NCBI GenBank assembly: GCA_947453155.1 | Contig: CANGFE010000003.1 | Span: 1 to 64,000, forward strand | Reading direction: 5' to 3' | DNA length: 64,000 bases | Source: Beijerinckiaceae bacterium | GTDB taxonomy: Bacteria; Pseudomonadota; Alphaproteobacteria; Rhizobiales; Beijerinckiaceae | Shown: piece by piece, positions 18,121 to 27,159 of the stretch | Layout of the letters: every line of letters starts with the position of its first letter | Numbering within the stretch: position 1 is the first letter of the stretch | Position numbers and translations under genes: made by a program | The notes under the pieces: model-generated | What the model saw: the letters and a program-made list of their open reading frames with translations, nothing else | What the model was told of the DNA's origin: nothing | Databases searched by the model: none

Positions 18121-19353
18121 ATGTCCCGACCCATTAAAGACGTCAAACGCGTTGTCCTCGCCTATTCCGGCGGCCTCGACACGTCCATCATTCTGAAGTG
18201 GCTGCAGACCACCTATGGCTGCGAAGTCGTGACCTTCACCGCTGATCTTGGCCAAGGTGAAGAGCTGGAGCCTGCCCGCAAAAAGGCGGAGCTGCTCGGC
18301 ATCAAGAAAGAACATATTTTCATCGAAGATCTGCGCGAAGAATTTGTGCGCGATTACGTCTTCCCGATGTTCCGCGCCAATGCGCAATATGAAGGCCTCT
18401 ATCTGCTGGGCACGTCCATCGCGCGTCCGCTGATTGCCAAGAAGCAAATTGAAATTGCCCGCAAGGTTGGTGCGGACGCCGTGTCACATGGCGCCACCGG
18501 CAAGGGCAATGATCAGGTGCGTTTCGAACTTGGTTATTATGCGCTTGAGCCCGACATTAAAGTCATCGCGCCGTGGCGCGAATGGGATTTCAAAAGCCGC
18601 GAATCCTTGATCGCTTTTGCAGAAGAGAACCAGATCCCGATTGCAAAAGATAAGCGTGGCGAAGCACCTTTCTCTGTCGACGCCAATCTTTTGCACTCCT
18701 CTTCGGAAGGAAAAGTGCTTGAAGATCCGTGGGTCGAGCCGCCGGAATATGTGCATATGCGCACCATTGCGCCGGAAGATGCACCCGACGTTGTGACCGA
18801 AATCACCATCGACTTTGAAAAGGGCGATGCAGTGGCTGTGAACGGCGAGAAAATGTCGCCCGCAACCTTGCTCACCAAACTCAATGAACTTGGCAAAGCC
18901 AATGGCATTGGCCGTCTTGATCTCGTCGAAAACCGCTTCGTCGGCATGAAGTCACGCGGTGTTTATGAAACACCAGGTGGCACGATTTTGCTCGCGGCCC
19001 ACCGCGGCATTGAATCGATCACCCTCGACCGCGGCGCAGCCCATCTGAAAGATGAGCTGATGCCCAAATATGCCGAACTGATCTACAACGGCTTCTGGTT
19101 CTCGCCCGAGCGCGAAATGCTGCAGGCCCTGATCGACAAGAGCCAGGAGCGCGTCACCGGCACGGTCCGCCTGAAGCTCTACAAGGGCACGGCCCGCGTG
19201 GTCGGCCGCCAGTCGCCCTATTCGCTCTATGATCAGGATCTGGTCACATTCGAGGAAGGTGCCGTCGCCTATGACCACCTCGATGCGGCCGGTTTCATCA
19301 AGCTCAATGCGCTGCGCCTGCGCACTTTGGGCAAGCGCGCCAAGCGCGGCTAA
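18121..19353 (+). CDS. argG: Argininosuccinate synthase
   Basis: Joins citrulline and aspartate with ATP in arginine biosynthesis. The 410 residues begin with the N-type ATP pyrophosphatase loop [18 protein letters not shown] (about 11-28), followed by [17 protein letters not shown] (about 98-114), [14 protein letters not shown] (121-134) and PWREWDF. Length and motifs match class I ArgG. It ends at a strong terminator before typA. argH is not in the window, so the genes are unlinked. Confidence 0.98.
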   Translation: MSRPIKDVKRVVLAYSGGLDTSIILKWLQTTYGCEVVTFTADLGQGEELEPARKKAELLGIKKEHIFIEDLREEFVRDYVFPMFRANAQYEGLYLLGTSIARPLIAKKQIEIARKVGADAVSHGATGKGNDQVRFELGYYALEPDIKVIAPWREWDFKSRESLIAFAEENQIPIAKDKRGEAPFSVDANLLHSSSEGKVLEDPWVEPPEYVHMRTIAPEDAPDVVTEITIDFEKGDAVAVNGEKMSPATLLTKLNELGKANGIGRLDLVENRFVGMKSRGVYETPGGTILLAAHRGIESITLDRGAAHLKDELMPKYAELIYNGFWFSPEREMLQALIDKSQERVTGTVRLKLYKGTARVVGRQSPYSLYDQDLVTFEEGAVAYDHLDAAGFIKLNALRLRTLGKRAKRG

Positions 19354-19364
19354 TCCAAAACTCC

Positions 19365-19392
19365 AAAGGCCCCGCTTTAGCGGGGCCTTTTA
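19365..19392 (+). terminator. Terminator after argG
   Basis: AAAGGCCCCGC, short loop TTTA, GCGGGGCCTTTT: perfect 11-base stem with T run, 12 bases after the argG stop. The following 190 bases up to typA contain no recognisable gene and presumably hold the typA promoter and leader. Confidence 0.9.
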
Positions 19393-19582
19393 ATCCTATC
19401 GGCTGATCACGCGTCTGGGTTCCCAAGAGGAGGGCTTTCGTGTATTCAGCGCGCAAACCGGCCTCCGGCCGTCTCGTTTCCTCAAGATCGCGAGTCTCCC
19501 GCCCAGTTCAGAAACCGGGCCAATAAACTCGTTTATGCCGTCGCCGGATGTCCGGGGCGCTGATCCAAACCCTGGCAGACCC

Positions 19583-21406
19583 ATGAAACTGCGTAATATC
19601 GCCATCATCGCACACGTTGACCACGGCAAGACAACCCTCGTCGACAAACTCCTGCAGCAGTCCGGTGCATTCCGTGACAACCAGCGCGTTGCTGAACGCG
19701 TGATGGATTCCAACGATCTCGAAAAAGAACGTGGCATCACCATTCTGGCCAAAGCGACTTCGGTTGTTTGGAAAGACGTGCGCATCAACATCGTTGACAC
19801 TCCGGGCCACGCCGACTTCGGCGGCGAAGTGGAACGTATTCTCTCGATGGTCGACAGCGCCATCGTTCTCGTCGACGCTGCTGAAGGCCCGATGCCGCAG
19901 ACAAAATTCGTCGTCGGCAAGGCGCTCAAGATTGGCCTCAAGCCCATCGTCTGCATTAACAAGGTTGATCGCCCCGATGCGCGCGTGACGGAAGTCGTCA
20001 ACGAAGTCTTCGATCTCTTCGCAGCACTTGATGCAACTGATGAGCAGCTCGACTTCCCGATCATTTATGGTTCGGCCAAGCAGGGCTGGGTCGCTGACTC
20101 ACCCGAAGGTCCGCAGGATCAGGGCATGGCCGCTTTGTTCGACATCGTGCTGAAGCATGTTGCCGAACCCAAAATTGAAGCCGGCTCCTTCCGTCTGCTT
20201 GGCACACTTCTCGAAGCCAACCCTTACCTCGGCCGCATGGTCACGGGCCGCGTGTTTGCTGGTTCCGTGAAGCCCAACCAGCAGGTCAAGGTTTTGGATC
20301 GCGAAGGCAAGATCGTTGAGCAAGGCCGCATTTCAAAAATCCTCGCCTTCCGCGGGATTGAGCGCCAGCCGATCGATGAAGCCGAAGCCGGCGACATTGT
20401 CGCCATTGCGGGTCTCGAAAAATTCAACGTCGCCGACACGCTCTGCGCGATGGATGTGACTGAGCCTTTGCAGGCGCAGCCGATCGATCCGCCGACCCTG
20501 TCGATGACCTTCATGGTCAATGACAGCCCGCTCGCCGGCACTGAAGGTGACAAGGTGACGAGCCGCATGATCCGCGCTCGTCTCTACAAAGAAGCGGAAG
20601 GCAATGTCGCGCTGCGCGTTGAAGATTCACCGGGCGGTGACAGCTTCATCGTTTCGGGCCGCGGCGAATTGCAGCTTGGTATTCTGATTGAAACCATGCG
20701 CCGCGAAGGTTTTGAGCTCAGCATTTCGCGTCCGCGCGTTGTGTTCCAGCGGATGGAAGATGGCACTGTTCTCGAGCCCATCGAAGAAGTCGTCATCGAC
20801 GTGGATGAAGAACATTCGGGCGTCGTTGTTCAGAAAATGGCTGAGCGCAAGGCAGATCTTTTGGAAATGCGTCCTTCGGGCGGCAACCGCCTGCGTCTCG
20901 TTTTCCATGCGCCAACACGTGGTCTGATTGGTTATCAGGGCGAATTGCTCACCGACACCAAGGGCACGGCGATCATGAATCGCCTGTTCCACGAATATGC
21001 GCCGCATAAGGGCGAAATTCAGGGTCGTCGCAATGGCGTGCTGATTTCCAACGAACAGGGTGAAGCAGTTGCCTATGCCATGTGGAAACTCGAAGATCGC
21101 GGCCCGATGATGATTGAGCCGGGCTGGAAAGTGTATCGCGGCATGATCGTTGGCGAGCATACCCGTGAAAATGATCTCGAGATCAACGTGCTCAAGGGCA
21201 AGCAGCTCACCAATATTCGTACGCAGAGCAAGGATGAAGCGGTGCGTCTGACCCCGCCCATCCGCATGACGCTCGAAAAGGCGCTGGCCTATATCGAAGA
21301 TGATGAGCGCGTCGAAGTCACGCCGAAGTCGATCCGCCTGCGCAAGGGTCTTTTGGATCCGAATGATCGCAAGCGCGCTGAACGCTCAAAAGATGGGTCG
21401 ATCTGA
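19583..21406 (+). CDS. typA: Translational GTPase TypA/BipA
   Basis: Ribosome-associated GTPase of the EF-G family, involved in ribosome assembly and stress or cold adaptation. The 607 residues begin MKLRNIAIIAHVDHGKTTLVDKLL with the P-loop at about 10-18, switch II DTPGHADFGGEVER, NKVD (about 128-131), then EF-G-like domains II, III and V and a unique C-terminal domain. The frame is open 16 codons further upstream, but ATG 19583 gives the standard N-terminus. The convergent dnaA gene shares its terminator. Confidence 0.97.
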   Translation: MKLRNIAIIAHVDHGKTTLVDKLLQQSGAFRDNQRVAERVMDSNDLEKERGITILAKATSVVWKDVRINIVDTPGHADFGGEVERILSMVDSAIVLVDAAEGPMPQTKFVVGKALKIGLKPIVCINKVDRPDARVTEVVNEVFDLFAALDATDEQLDFPIIYGSAKQGWVADSPEGPQDQGMAALFDIVLKHVAEPKIEAGSFRLLGTLLEANPYLGRMVTGRVFAGSVKPNQQVKVLDREGKIVEQGRISKILAFRGIERQPIDEAEAGDIVAIAGLEKFNVADTLCAMDVTEPLQAQPIDPPTLSMTFMVNDSPLAGTEGDKVTSRMIRARLYKEAEGNVALRVEDSPGGDSFIVSGRGELQLGILIETMRREGFELSISRPRVVFQRMEDGTVLEPIEEVVIDVDEEHSGVVVQKMAERKADLLEMRPSGGNRLRLVFHAPTRGLIGYQGELLTDTKGTAIMNRLFHEYAPHKGEIQGRRNGVLISNEQGEAVAYAMWKLEDRGPMMIEPGWKVYRGMIVGEHTRENDLEINVLKGKQLTNIRTQSKDEAVRLTPPIRMTLEKALAYIEDDERVEVTPKSIRLRKGLLDPNDRKRAERSKDGSI

Positions 21407-21425
21407 TCGCCTCATCCGAAACAAT

Positions 21426-21460
21426 AAAAAAGGCCGCTCTTTTGAGCGGCCTTTTCTTTT
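21426..21460 (+). terminator. Bidirectional terminator between typA and dnaA
   Basis: AAAAAGGCCGCTC, loop, GAGCGGCCTTTTCTTTT. The stem is flanked by A and T runs and lies between the convergent stops at 21406 and 21478. Confidence 0.88.
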
Positions 21461-21477
21461 GGTGATCCTTACAAGGA

Positions 21478-23019
21478 TCAATCCATCAACATGCGCTTCA
21501 AGAGTTCGAGCTCTTCATTGAGCTGACCGTCTTTATTCGCCAGACCTTCGATCTTGCGCACCGCATGAAGCACGGTCGTATGATCGCGGCCACCAAAGCG
21601 GCGGCCGATTTCCGGCAGCGAGCGCAGCGTCAGCACTTTTGCCAGATACATGGCGATTTGACGCGGACGCACCACAGTCGCTGTGCGACGTGAAGACAGA
21701 ATATCAGCACGGCTCACATTGAAATGGGTCGCGACGAGTTTTTGAATGTCTTCAATCTTGACGCGCTTGGGTTCACGCGTGCGCACGAGATCACGGATCG
21801 CGGTTTCAGCCGTTTCAACCGTGAGCGGAGCACCTGTCAGTGTGACATGCGCGAGCAACCGATTGACCGCGCCATCGAGATCACGACCATTGGTCTGAAT
21901 CGAACGAGCGACAAAAGTGACGACCGGAGCCGGCACTTCAAAGGTCGGCTGCGTAACGCGGGCGGCCGCGATGCGCGTTTCAAGAATTTTGATGCGCAGA
22001 GCTTCATCCAGCGAGCCCATTTCCACGCACAATCCGCCAGCCAGACGCGAGCGCACGCGCTCATCCAGGCTTTCGAGATCGGAAGGCGGACGATCAGCGG
22101 CAATCACCACCTGGCGACCGGCATCGATCAGCGCATTCAGCGTGTGGCAGAATTCCTGCTGAATCGACTTGCCCTGCAAGAATTGCACGTCATCGATAAC
22201 GAGAACGTCGATCGCACGCAGCTTTTCCTTGAAAGCGATAGCTGTCTGCGCCTTAAGGGCGGAGACGAAGCCGTACATGAACTTTTCAGCCGTCAGATAA
22301 ATGACGCGGCGGCCCGCTTCACTCGCGCAATGGGCGATGGCTTGAATGAGATGGGTCTTTCCAAGGCCAACCGAGGCGTGGATGTAGAGGGGATTATAGA
22401 TCGGCGTCTCGGAGGCGGGGGCCTGCGCCACGCGCTGGGCAGCGGCATGGGCCAGCTGATTCGATTTGCCGACCAAGAAGCTCGTAAAGGTCAAGCGACG
22501 GTCGAGTGGCGACCCGCCCAGAGCCTCGCTTTCGAGATGTTTGGCATCGCGACCCGAAATTTCGATATCGCGGCGCGGCGTCAGGGCGCTCGGGGGGGCA
22601 AAAAGGGAAGACGTCGAGCGGGGAGCGGCTTCTTCTGCCCGGTGAGCCGGGGCTTCTGCCGCGCGCTGCTGCATAATGCGGCCGGATGTGCGCACCGCGA
22701 TGCTCAACGATGCAATGCCCGGAAGTTCGGATGCCATCACCGTAATGATGCGATCCGTATAATGAGACTGGATCCAGCTCTTCAGAAACTTTGTGGGCAC
22801 GGACAGACGCGCAACATCATCCTGCACTTCGTCCAGCTCCAAACGGCCGAACCAAGAGTTGAAGACGTCTTCGCCCACTTCAGCACGCAGGCGGCGGCAG
22901 ACACGCTGCCAAGCTTCTGAATGATCCATAACGACCGTGGCGTCAGATTTTTCAGGAGCGAGAGACGCAGCCTGAACGGAATCGAGACGTGGCTTGAGCA
23001 TCGATTTATTCTCAATCAT
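21478..23019 (-). CDS. dnaA: Chromosomal replication initiator protein DnaA
   Basis: Binds DnaA boxes and melts the chromosomal origin. The 513 residues show domain I (about 33-105, [25 protein letters not shown]), a variable linker (about 110-170), the AAA+ domain with Walker [10 protein letters not shown] (215-223) and Walker [14 protein letters not shown], and the DNA-binding domain IV with the signature [16 protein letters not shown] near residue 475. The usual GGVGLGKTH reads ASVGLGKTH. The start is uncertain; I give ATG 23019 (MIENKSML), with ATG 23001 as an alternative. It is followed by the typA/dnaA terminator and preceded by a perfect palindrome and a small ORF. Confidence 0.96.
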   Translation of the reverse strand: MIENKSMLKPRLDSVQAASLAPEKSDATVVMDHSEAWQRVCRRLRAEVGEDVFNSWFGRLELDEVQDDVARLSVPTKFLKSWIQSHYTDRIITVMASELPGIASLSIAVRTSGRIMQQRAAEAPAHRAEEAAPRSTSSLFAPPSALTPRRDIEISGRDAKHLESEALGGSPLDRRLTFTSFLVGKSNQLAHAAAQRVAQAPASETPIYNPLYIHASVGLGKTHLIQAIAHCASEAGRRVIYLTAEKFMYGFVSALKAQTAIAFKEKLRAIDVLVIDDVQFLQGKSIQQEFCHTLNALIDAGRQVVIAADRPPSDLESLDERVRSRLAGGLCVEMGSLDEALRIKILETRIAAARVTQPTFEVPAPVVTFVARSIQTNGRDLDGAVNRLLAHVTLTGAPLTVETAETAIRDLVRTREPKRVKIEDIQKLVATHFNVSRADILSSRRTATVVRPRQIAMYLAKVLTLRSLPEIGRRFGGRDHTTVLHAVRKIEGLANKDGQLNEELELLKRMLMD

Positions 23020-23078
23020 GAAACGCCGAGACAAAGGCCTCGGAGGGGAAATGGAATGCGCAAAAACGCAGGCTAACA

Positions 23079-23097
23079 CCGCTCAACTGTTGAGCGG
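23079..23097. promoter_or_regulatory. Perfect 19-base palindrome upstream of dnaA
   Basis: CCGCTCAACTGTTGAGCGG: nine-base arms around one central base, 60 bases upstream of the dnaA start and 16 bases downstream of the small ORF stop. No T run follows on the minus strand within ten bases, so it looks more like a dyad operator than a terminator, though a hairpin role cannot be excluded. Confidence 0.45.
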
Positions 23098-23112
23098 AGA
23101 AATGGACCCTTT

Positions 23113-23286
23113 TCAGGTCAGTCCGTACACCATGCTGATTTTGCCATGCCGCTCCCGGGCAAAATGGCCGCCCATTTCATAGGACTTTTCACAACCTTCC
23201 ACGCTCGAGACCTTAAGCGCAACAGAGCGGCCGAAGCCTTTATGTTCCGATGACGCTTTGAATTCTGTCTTCAGCGTAGAAGTCAT
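23113..23286 (-). CDS. Small conserved-looking protein of unknown function, 57 aa
   Basis: An open frame between dnaA and rpsT. It starts ATG at 23286 with GAAGGGGG six bases upstream and ends TGA at 23113. The product begins MTSTLKTEFKASSEHKGFGR and ends KISMVYGLT; it is soluble, rich in Lys, Ser, Glu and Gly, with no signal peptide or membrane segment and a single cysteine. Its codons resemble those of neighbouring genes (GGC, GAA, AAG, CTG, GCG). The surrounding 560 bases upstream have no comparable frame. I do not recognise a family. Same-strand position 93 bases ahead of dnaA suggests it could be co-transcribed with dnaA. Confidence 0.6.
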   Translation of the reverse strand: MTSTLKTEFKASSEHKGFGRSVALKVSSVEGCEKSYEMGGHFARERHGKISMVYGLT

Positions 23287-23847
23287 GATGCCCCCTTCTG
23301 TGACGACGAGCCACAGGTCAAAATTTCAATTTTTTATAAGCTGTCGCTTATATGGGTCTGCTTGCAACAGACCAGTGACAAATCTCGTCAACGCGTCATC
23401 ACCGCATCGAGTCACACCGTTCCGACTTATCGGTCCCTTCGGCGTAACTTCTTCTTTTCGGTGATTTTTTTCTACCTCGCGCCGAGCGGTCTTTGTCTAA
23501 ACAAATCCTTACACAGCGCTCTCTGGCTCCGCAAGAAAATGCATTTTTCTTCTTTCTTGTTGGCTTTGCAAAAAGCTCGAAAGAAAAGAGAGAATCTGGA
23601 TTGACGCGCATAAATGCTTGATTCTTGGGAGTTACGAAGTGCAATTGGATGACACTTCGATGTCATCACCGTGTTGCTTTTGACCGACTGCTGAACGCGC
23701 ATTGCGCTTGTCAAGCGGCTCGATTCTTTCGCTGCATCACGCTTATCTAGCAAGTGCTTGAATCTCTTGGATTTCAGCTGTGCTAGCAAAGAACGCAAAA
23801 AGAAATAGTCGAAAGTGTGTCTCGTTCGCAATTCGCGTTTCAAAATG
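23287..23847. other. Gene-free spacer upstream of dnaA and its small ORF
   Basis: About 560 bases without a convincing gene, visibly richer in A and T than the flanks (several T and A runs at 23331-23336, 23464-23470 and 23574-23592). It contains five GANTC sites at 23409, 23592, 23620, 23722 and 23760. I found no good DnaA box (TTATNCACA with at most one mismatch). It likely carries the dnaA promoter and control sites; an origin role is possible but unsupported. Confidence 0.5.
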
Positions 23848-23876
23848 CAAAAAAGCCCGGCAGAGCCGGGCTTTCT
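23848..23876 (-). terminator. Terminator after rpsT
   Basis: Reading the minus strand: AAAGCCCGGC, TCT loop, GCCGGGCTTTTTT. It starts about 30 bases past the rpsT stop at 23909. The stem sequence nearly repeats those after rplT and pheT. Confidence 0.88.
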
Positions 23877-23908
23877 TTGAATTCACGTCGCTCTTTTTTG
23901 AAGCAAAC

Positions 23909-24175
23909 TTACTTCGCGAGAGCTTTCACACGCACTGTCAGGCGCGAGATTTTGCGCGATGCATTATTCTTGTGAAGGATGCCCTTTTGTGCGGCACGCA
24001 TCACCAGCGGTTCAGCCTCAGAAAGAGCCGCCTGAGCGGCATTCGCGTCACCGGTCGCCAAAGCCTCTTCGACTTTGCGGACATAGGTGCGCATCTGGCT
24101 GCGACGCGTGCGGTTCACCGCGGTGCGACGCTCGATCTTGCGGACGGCCTTCTTGGCCGAGGAGGTATTCGCCAT
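23909..24175 (-). CDS. rpsT: 30S ribosomal protein S20
   Basis: Primary 16S rRNA-binding protein of the small subunit. The 88-residue, lysine- and arginine-rich protein begins [36 protein letters not shown] and ends [16 protein letters not shown], a full match to the family in sequence and length. ATG 24175 follows GAGGAAAA. It is its own transcript, ended by a strong terminator. Proximity to dnaA is common in alphaproteobacteria. Confidence 0.97.
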   Translation of the reverse strand: MANTSSAKKAVRKIERRTAVNRTRRSQMRTYVRKVEEALATGDANAAQAALSEAEPLVMRAAQKGILHKNNASRKISRLTVRVKALAK

Positions 24176-24321
24176 AAGTTTTCCTCGAAGGATCGGCCGC
24201 TTAAAAAGGAGCCGGAGAATTCTGGTCTACGGGGATCCCCGCAGAAGATGGGGGGATATAGACGGGAAGCCCGTCCCTCGTCAATGCGAGGAGAGCGAGA
24301 ATCTGGCCTCTTGGGGCGGAT

Positions 24322-25092
24322 TCAGCTCTTGAAGGCGGGCGGGCGCTTTTCGACAAAGGCCTGCATGCCTTCCTTTTGGTCGGGCGTGGCGAAAGTGGCG
24401 TAAAAAACCCGCCTTTCGAAGCGGATTCCCTCGCTTAATGTGGTCTCATAGGCCCGATTGATACATTCCTTGGCCATCATCACAGCCGGAAGCGACATGC
24501 CAGCGATGGCCTGAGCCACTTTAATGGCCTCAGGGATCAGGTCCGCAGCCGGGATCACGCGGGAGACGAGGCCAGCCCGCTCCGCCTCAGCTGCGTCCAT
24601 CATGCGGCCCGTCAGGCACAGTTCCATAGCCTTGGACTTGCCTACCAGATGGGTCAGGCGCTGGGTTCCCCCGGCGCCAGGCAGGATACCAAGCTTGATC
24701 TCGGGCTGGCCGAATTTGGCATTGTCAGCCGCCAAGATGAAATCGCACATCATGGCGAGTTCCGAGCCGCCACCGAGGGCAAATCCGGCCACTGCGGCGA
24801 TTACGGGCTTGCGCATCTGCGTGACGCGTTCCCATTGCGCGACAAAATCGCCGAGATAGCCATCCAGATAAGTGTTGGACTGCATTTCCTTCACATCGGC
24901 GCCCGCGGCAAAAGCCTTTTCGGAGCCGGTCAGAATAATGCAGCGGATCTCCTGCGCCGCTTCAGCCTCGTCGAGCGCGGCATTGAGATCTTTGATCAGC
25001 TGAACGGAGAGCGCGTTCAACGCCTCAGGGCGATTGAGACGGATGAGACGAACCGGACCATGCGTTTCGGTCAAAACAGTTTCATAGGCCAT
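24322..25092 (-). CDS. Enoyl-CoA hydratase
   Basis: Hydrates trans-2-enoyl-CoA in fatty-acid beta-oxidation. The 256 residues fit the crotonase fold: oxyanion-hole segment KAFAAGADVKEM (about 57-68) and GFALGGGSELAMMCD (about 102-116). The two catalytic glutamates are present in GGGSELAM and in FGQPEIKLGILPGAGGTQRL. These features favour hydratase over isomerase or other crotonases. It is a stand-alone gene 146 bases upstream of rpsT on the same strand, without other beta-oxidation genes nearby. Confidence 0.9.
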   Translation of the reverse strand: MAYETVLTETHGPVRLIRLNRPEALNALSVQLIKDLNAALDEAEAAQEIRCIILTGSEKAFAAGADVKEMQSNTYLDGYLGDFVAQWERVTQMRKPVIAAVAGFALGGGSELAMMCDFILAADNAKFGQPEIKLGILPGAGGTQRLTHLVGKSKAMELCLTGRMMDAAEAERAGLVSRVIPAADLIPEAIKVAQAIAGMSLPAVMMAKECINRAYETTLSEGIRFERRVFYATFATPDQKEGMQAFVEKRPPAFKS

Positions 25093-25144
25093 GGCGCGCG
25101 CTCCCCAAGATCAACCGCATGGCTAATGCAGGACGGCACAAATG

Positions 25145-25171
25145 AAAAGAGGCGCCGTTAAGGCGCCTCTC
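25145..25171 (-). terminator. Terminator after cysK
   Basis: Minus strand: AGAGGCGCC, loop, GGCGCCTCTTTTC. It lies 25 bases beyond the cysK stop and upstream of the enoyl-CoA hydratase start. Confidence 0.85.
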
Positions 25172-25195
25172 GACATAAGGATGATATATGCGCTC

Positions 25196-26155
25196 TCACA
25201 GACCTTCGAACAGCGCCGTTGAGAGATAACGCTCGGCGAAAGAAGGAATGATGATGACGATATTTTTTCCGGCCATTTCAGGACGGGCGCCGATTTCGAG
25301 AGCCGCTGCTACAGCAGCGCCCGATGAAATGCCAACCGGAATACCCTCCATGCGAGCGAGCTGACGCGCCGTATCAAACGCAGTCTGATTGCCCACCGTG
25401 ACCACTTCATCAATCACTGAGCGATCGAGCACAGACGGCACAAAACCCGCGCCAATGCCTTGGATCTTATGAGGACCCGGTTGTCCGCCCGAAAGAACGG
25501 GAGAATCTTCCGGCTCAACAGCAATGACCTTCACAGACGGTTTATGCTGCTTCAAAACCTGACCAACGCCGGTGATTGTGCCACCCGTACCTACACCCGA
25601 AATAAGCACATCGACCGTGCCATTGGTGTCGTTCCAGATTTCTTCAGCTGTTGTTTTGCGATGAATTTCCGGATTGGCCGGATTTTCAAATTGCTGGGGA
25701 ATGATCGCGCCCGGCGTGGAAGCAACGATTTCTTGCGCTTTAGCAATCGCGCCCTTCATGCCCTGTGCGGCAGGCGTGAGTTCCAATTGCGCGCCCAGCA
25801 ATGCCAACATTTTGCGGCGCTCAATCGACATGCTTTCTGGCATAACAAGAATGAGTTTGTAGCCGCGCGCTGCGGCCACGAAAGCCAGCGCAATGCCGGT
25901 ATTGCCGGAGGTCGGCTCGACGAGAACCGTGCGTGCCGGATCAATTTTTCCAGCCGCTTCGAGCGCGTCAATCATCGCGACGCCGATGCGGTCTTTCACG
26001 CTCGAAATCGGATTGAAAAATTCCAGCTTGGCGAGGAGGTTTGCCTTCACGCCGCGCTCTTTGGCGAGACGCTGCAAACGCACCAGAGGCGTGTCGCCAA
26101 TGGTCGCAGTAATATTGTCATAGATACGGCCGCGGCCGGGACGAATGTTGCTCAT
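25196..26155 (-). CDS. cysK: Cysteine synthase A (O-acetylserine sulfhydrylase)
   Basis: PLP enzyme forming cysteine from O-acetylserine and sulfide. The 319 residues show the PLP lysine in [10 protein letters not shown] (Lys54), the substrate loop [12 protein letters not shown], the phosphate-binding [12 protein letters not shown], and the C-terminal PVGISSGAA. Length is normal for CysK. ATG 26155 follows AAGGGAG. The gene is preceded on the same strand by an Rrf2 regulator, and the AT-rich 81-base gap between them contains an inverted repeat that may be the regulator's operator. It ends at a terminator. Confidence 0.95.
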   Translation of the reverse strand: MSNIRPGRGRIYDNITATIGDTPLVRLQRLAKERGVKANLLAKLEFFNPISSVKDRIGVAMIDALEAAGKIDPARTVLVEPTSGNTGIALAFVAAARGYKLILVMPESMSIERRKMLALLGAQLELTPAAQGMKGAIAKAQEIVASTPGAIIPQQFENPANPEIHRKTTAEEIWNDTNGTVDVLISGVGTGGTITGVGQVLKQHKPSVKVIAVEPEDSPVLSGGQPGPHKIQGIGAGFVPSVLDRSVIDEVVTVGNQTAFDTARQLARMEGIPVGISSGAAVAAALEIGARPEMAGKNIVIIIPSFAERYLSTALFEGL

Positions 26156-26174
26156 CGGAGCGCTCCCTTCTGTC

Positions 26175-26208
26175 GATCTGTTGTTATTCTAAATTGATTT
26201 TACAGATC
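26175..26208. promoter_or_regulatory. Inverted repeat upstream of cysK, candidate Rrf2 operator
   Basis: GATCTGT (26175-26181) and ACAGATC (26202-26208) are perfect seven-base arms separated by 20 AT-rich bases. On the minus strand the spacer contains TAGAAT, a near-consensus -10 hexamer, so binding here would block cysK transcription. The link to the adjacent Rrf2 gene is inferred from position. Confidence 0.4.
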
Positions 26209-26236
26209 AGGTCGAGATTTTATTATTATTCCGATT

Positions 26237-26686
26237 TTAAATTGTGAAATCAGCCCCGGTGGTCATGTCTTCAAACACGCCCTTTTCACCGGATTCCCGG
26301 CAGAGGTCATCAACCGAAACAGCATCAAGCTCGGCCAGGAAATGCCGACCAGCCTTTTCAACGAGCGGATGGATGACCTGTTCAACCAGCTTGGAATCGG
26401 GCGCGGGATCAGCATCCTCCGCCCCGTCAGCCATGGCAGCGCGGACAATTTCGCCCGCCGTGATCCGGCGGCGTTCCTTGGCCAGCTCATAGCCGCCACG
26501 CGGCCCACGGACGCCTTTGAGGATGCCGGCCTTCACCAAAGCCTGCAGAAGCGTTTCCAGATGGCGGGGAGGCAGGTTGTGGCGCGCGGCCAGAGCTTTC
26601 GCCGCCACAGGCGTGGGGCGGGCGTGAAGGGCCACATCGACCACCGCGGCTATGGCCAGCTGGCTACGACGCGAGAGCAAGATCAT
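26237..26686 (-). CDS. Rrf2-family transcriptional regulator
   Basis: Winged-helix regulator of 149 residues: HTH region about 1-55 ([41 protein letters not shown], given in two parts by the family) followed by the wing [16 protein letters not shown] (about 59-74). It has only one cysteine (DDLCRE), so the three-cysteine Fe-S site of IscR is absent. The arrangement directly before cysK recalls CymR, which senses the cysteine synthase complex in Firmicutes; a similar role here is inference. Its ATG overlaps the dut stop (ATGA), so it is transcribed from the coaBC-dut unit or an internal promoter. Confidence 0.85.
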   Translation of the reverse strand: MILLSRRSQLAIAAVVDVALHARPTPVAAKALAARHNLPPRHLETLLQALVKAGILKGVRGPRGGYELAKERRRITAGEIVRAAMADGAEDADPAPDSKLVEQVIHPLVEKAGRHFLAELDAVSVDDLCRESGEKGVFEDMTTGADFTI

Positions 26687-27159
26687 CCGGAACTCCGTTG
26701 CGAATGCGAGACACCCGTCGACCCAAAGCCTCCGGCCCCGCGATCAGACGACGATAAATCATCTACCTCGACAAGGCGGGCTTGGACTACTGGGGCCACG
26801 ATCATTTGAGCGATCCGGTCGCCCCGCACAATCTCGAACGGATCTGCGCCATGGTTGATCACGATGACGCCGATCTCGCCCCGATAATCGGCATCAATCG
26901 TGCCAGGCGTATTGACCAGCGTCACACCTTTTTTGAGTGCCAAACCAGAACGCGGACGGATCTGCGCCTCAAACCCTTCCGGCAATTCAATCGCAAGACC
27001 TGTGGGCACCAATTCACGGCTACCCGGCTCGATCACCAATGTGGTCTGCGGTGCGATGGCGGCTTGCAAATCAAGTCCCGCAGAGGACGCCGTTTGATAA
27101 GTCGGCAGCGGCAAATCCTTGCCATGCGGCAAACGCTTCACACGCACATCGACGCTCAT
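26683..27159 (-). CDS. dut: dUTP diphosphatase
   Basis: Hydrolyses dUTP to dUMP, keeping uracil out of DNA and feeding dTMP synthesis. The 158 residues carry the five trimeric dUTPase motifs, including SAGLDLQAA (about 26-34), [12 protein letters not shown] (about 73-84), [17 protein letters not shown] (about 87-103), [10 protein letters not shown] and the C-terminal [10 protein letters not shown]. Overlaps of four bases with coaBC upstream and the Rrf2 gene downstream indicate coupling. The pairing of coaBC and dut is common in bacteria. Confidence 0.97.
   Translation of the reverse strand: MSVDVRVKRLPHGKDLPLPTYQTASSAGLDLQAAIAPQTTLVIEPGSRELVPTGLAIELPEGFEAQIRPRSGLALKKGVTLVNTPGTIDADYRGEIGVIVINHGADPFEIVRGDRIAQMIVAPVVQARLVEVDDLSSSDRGAGGFGSTGVSHSQRSSG

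Noticed and set aside
21724-22920. A 398-codon open frame antisense to dnaA
   Set aside because: It lies wholly opposite a certain gene in a GC-biased genome, has low-complexity composition rich in Arg, His and Gln, and no domain that I recognise. Similar frames occur opposite pheT (1270-2253) and fumarase (4665-5810).
23287-23847. Chromosomal origin in the dnaA-rpsT spacer
   Set aside because: It is gene-free and AT-rich, but I found no DnaA box with at most one mismatch. Described only as a spacer with GANTC sites.
26237-26686. Assignment of the Rrf2 gene as iscR
   Set aside because: It lacks the three-cysteine cluster-binding site and the isc/suf genes are not adjacent.
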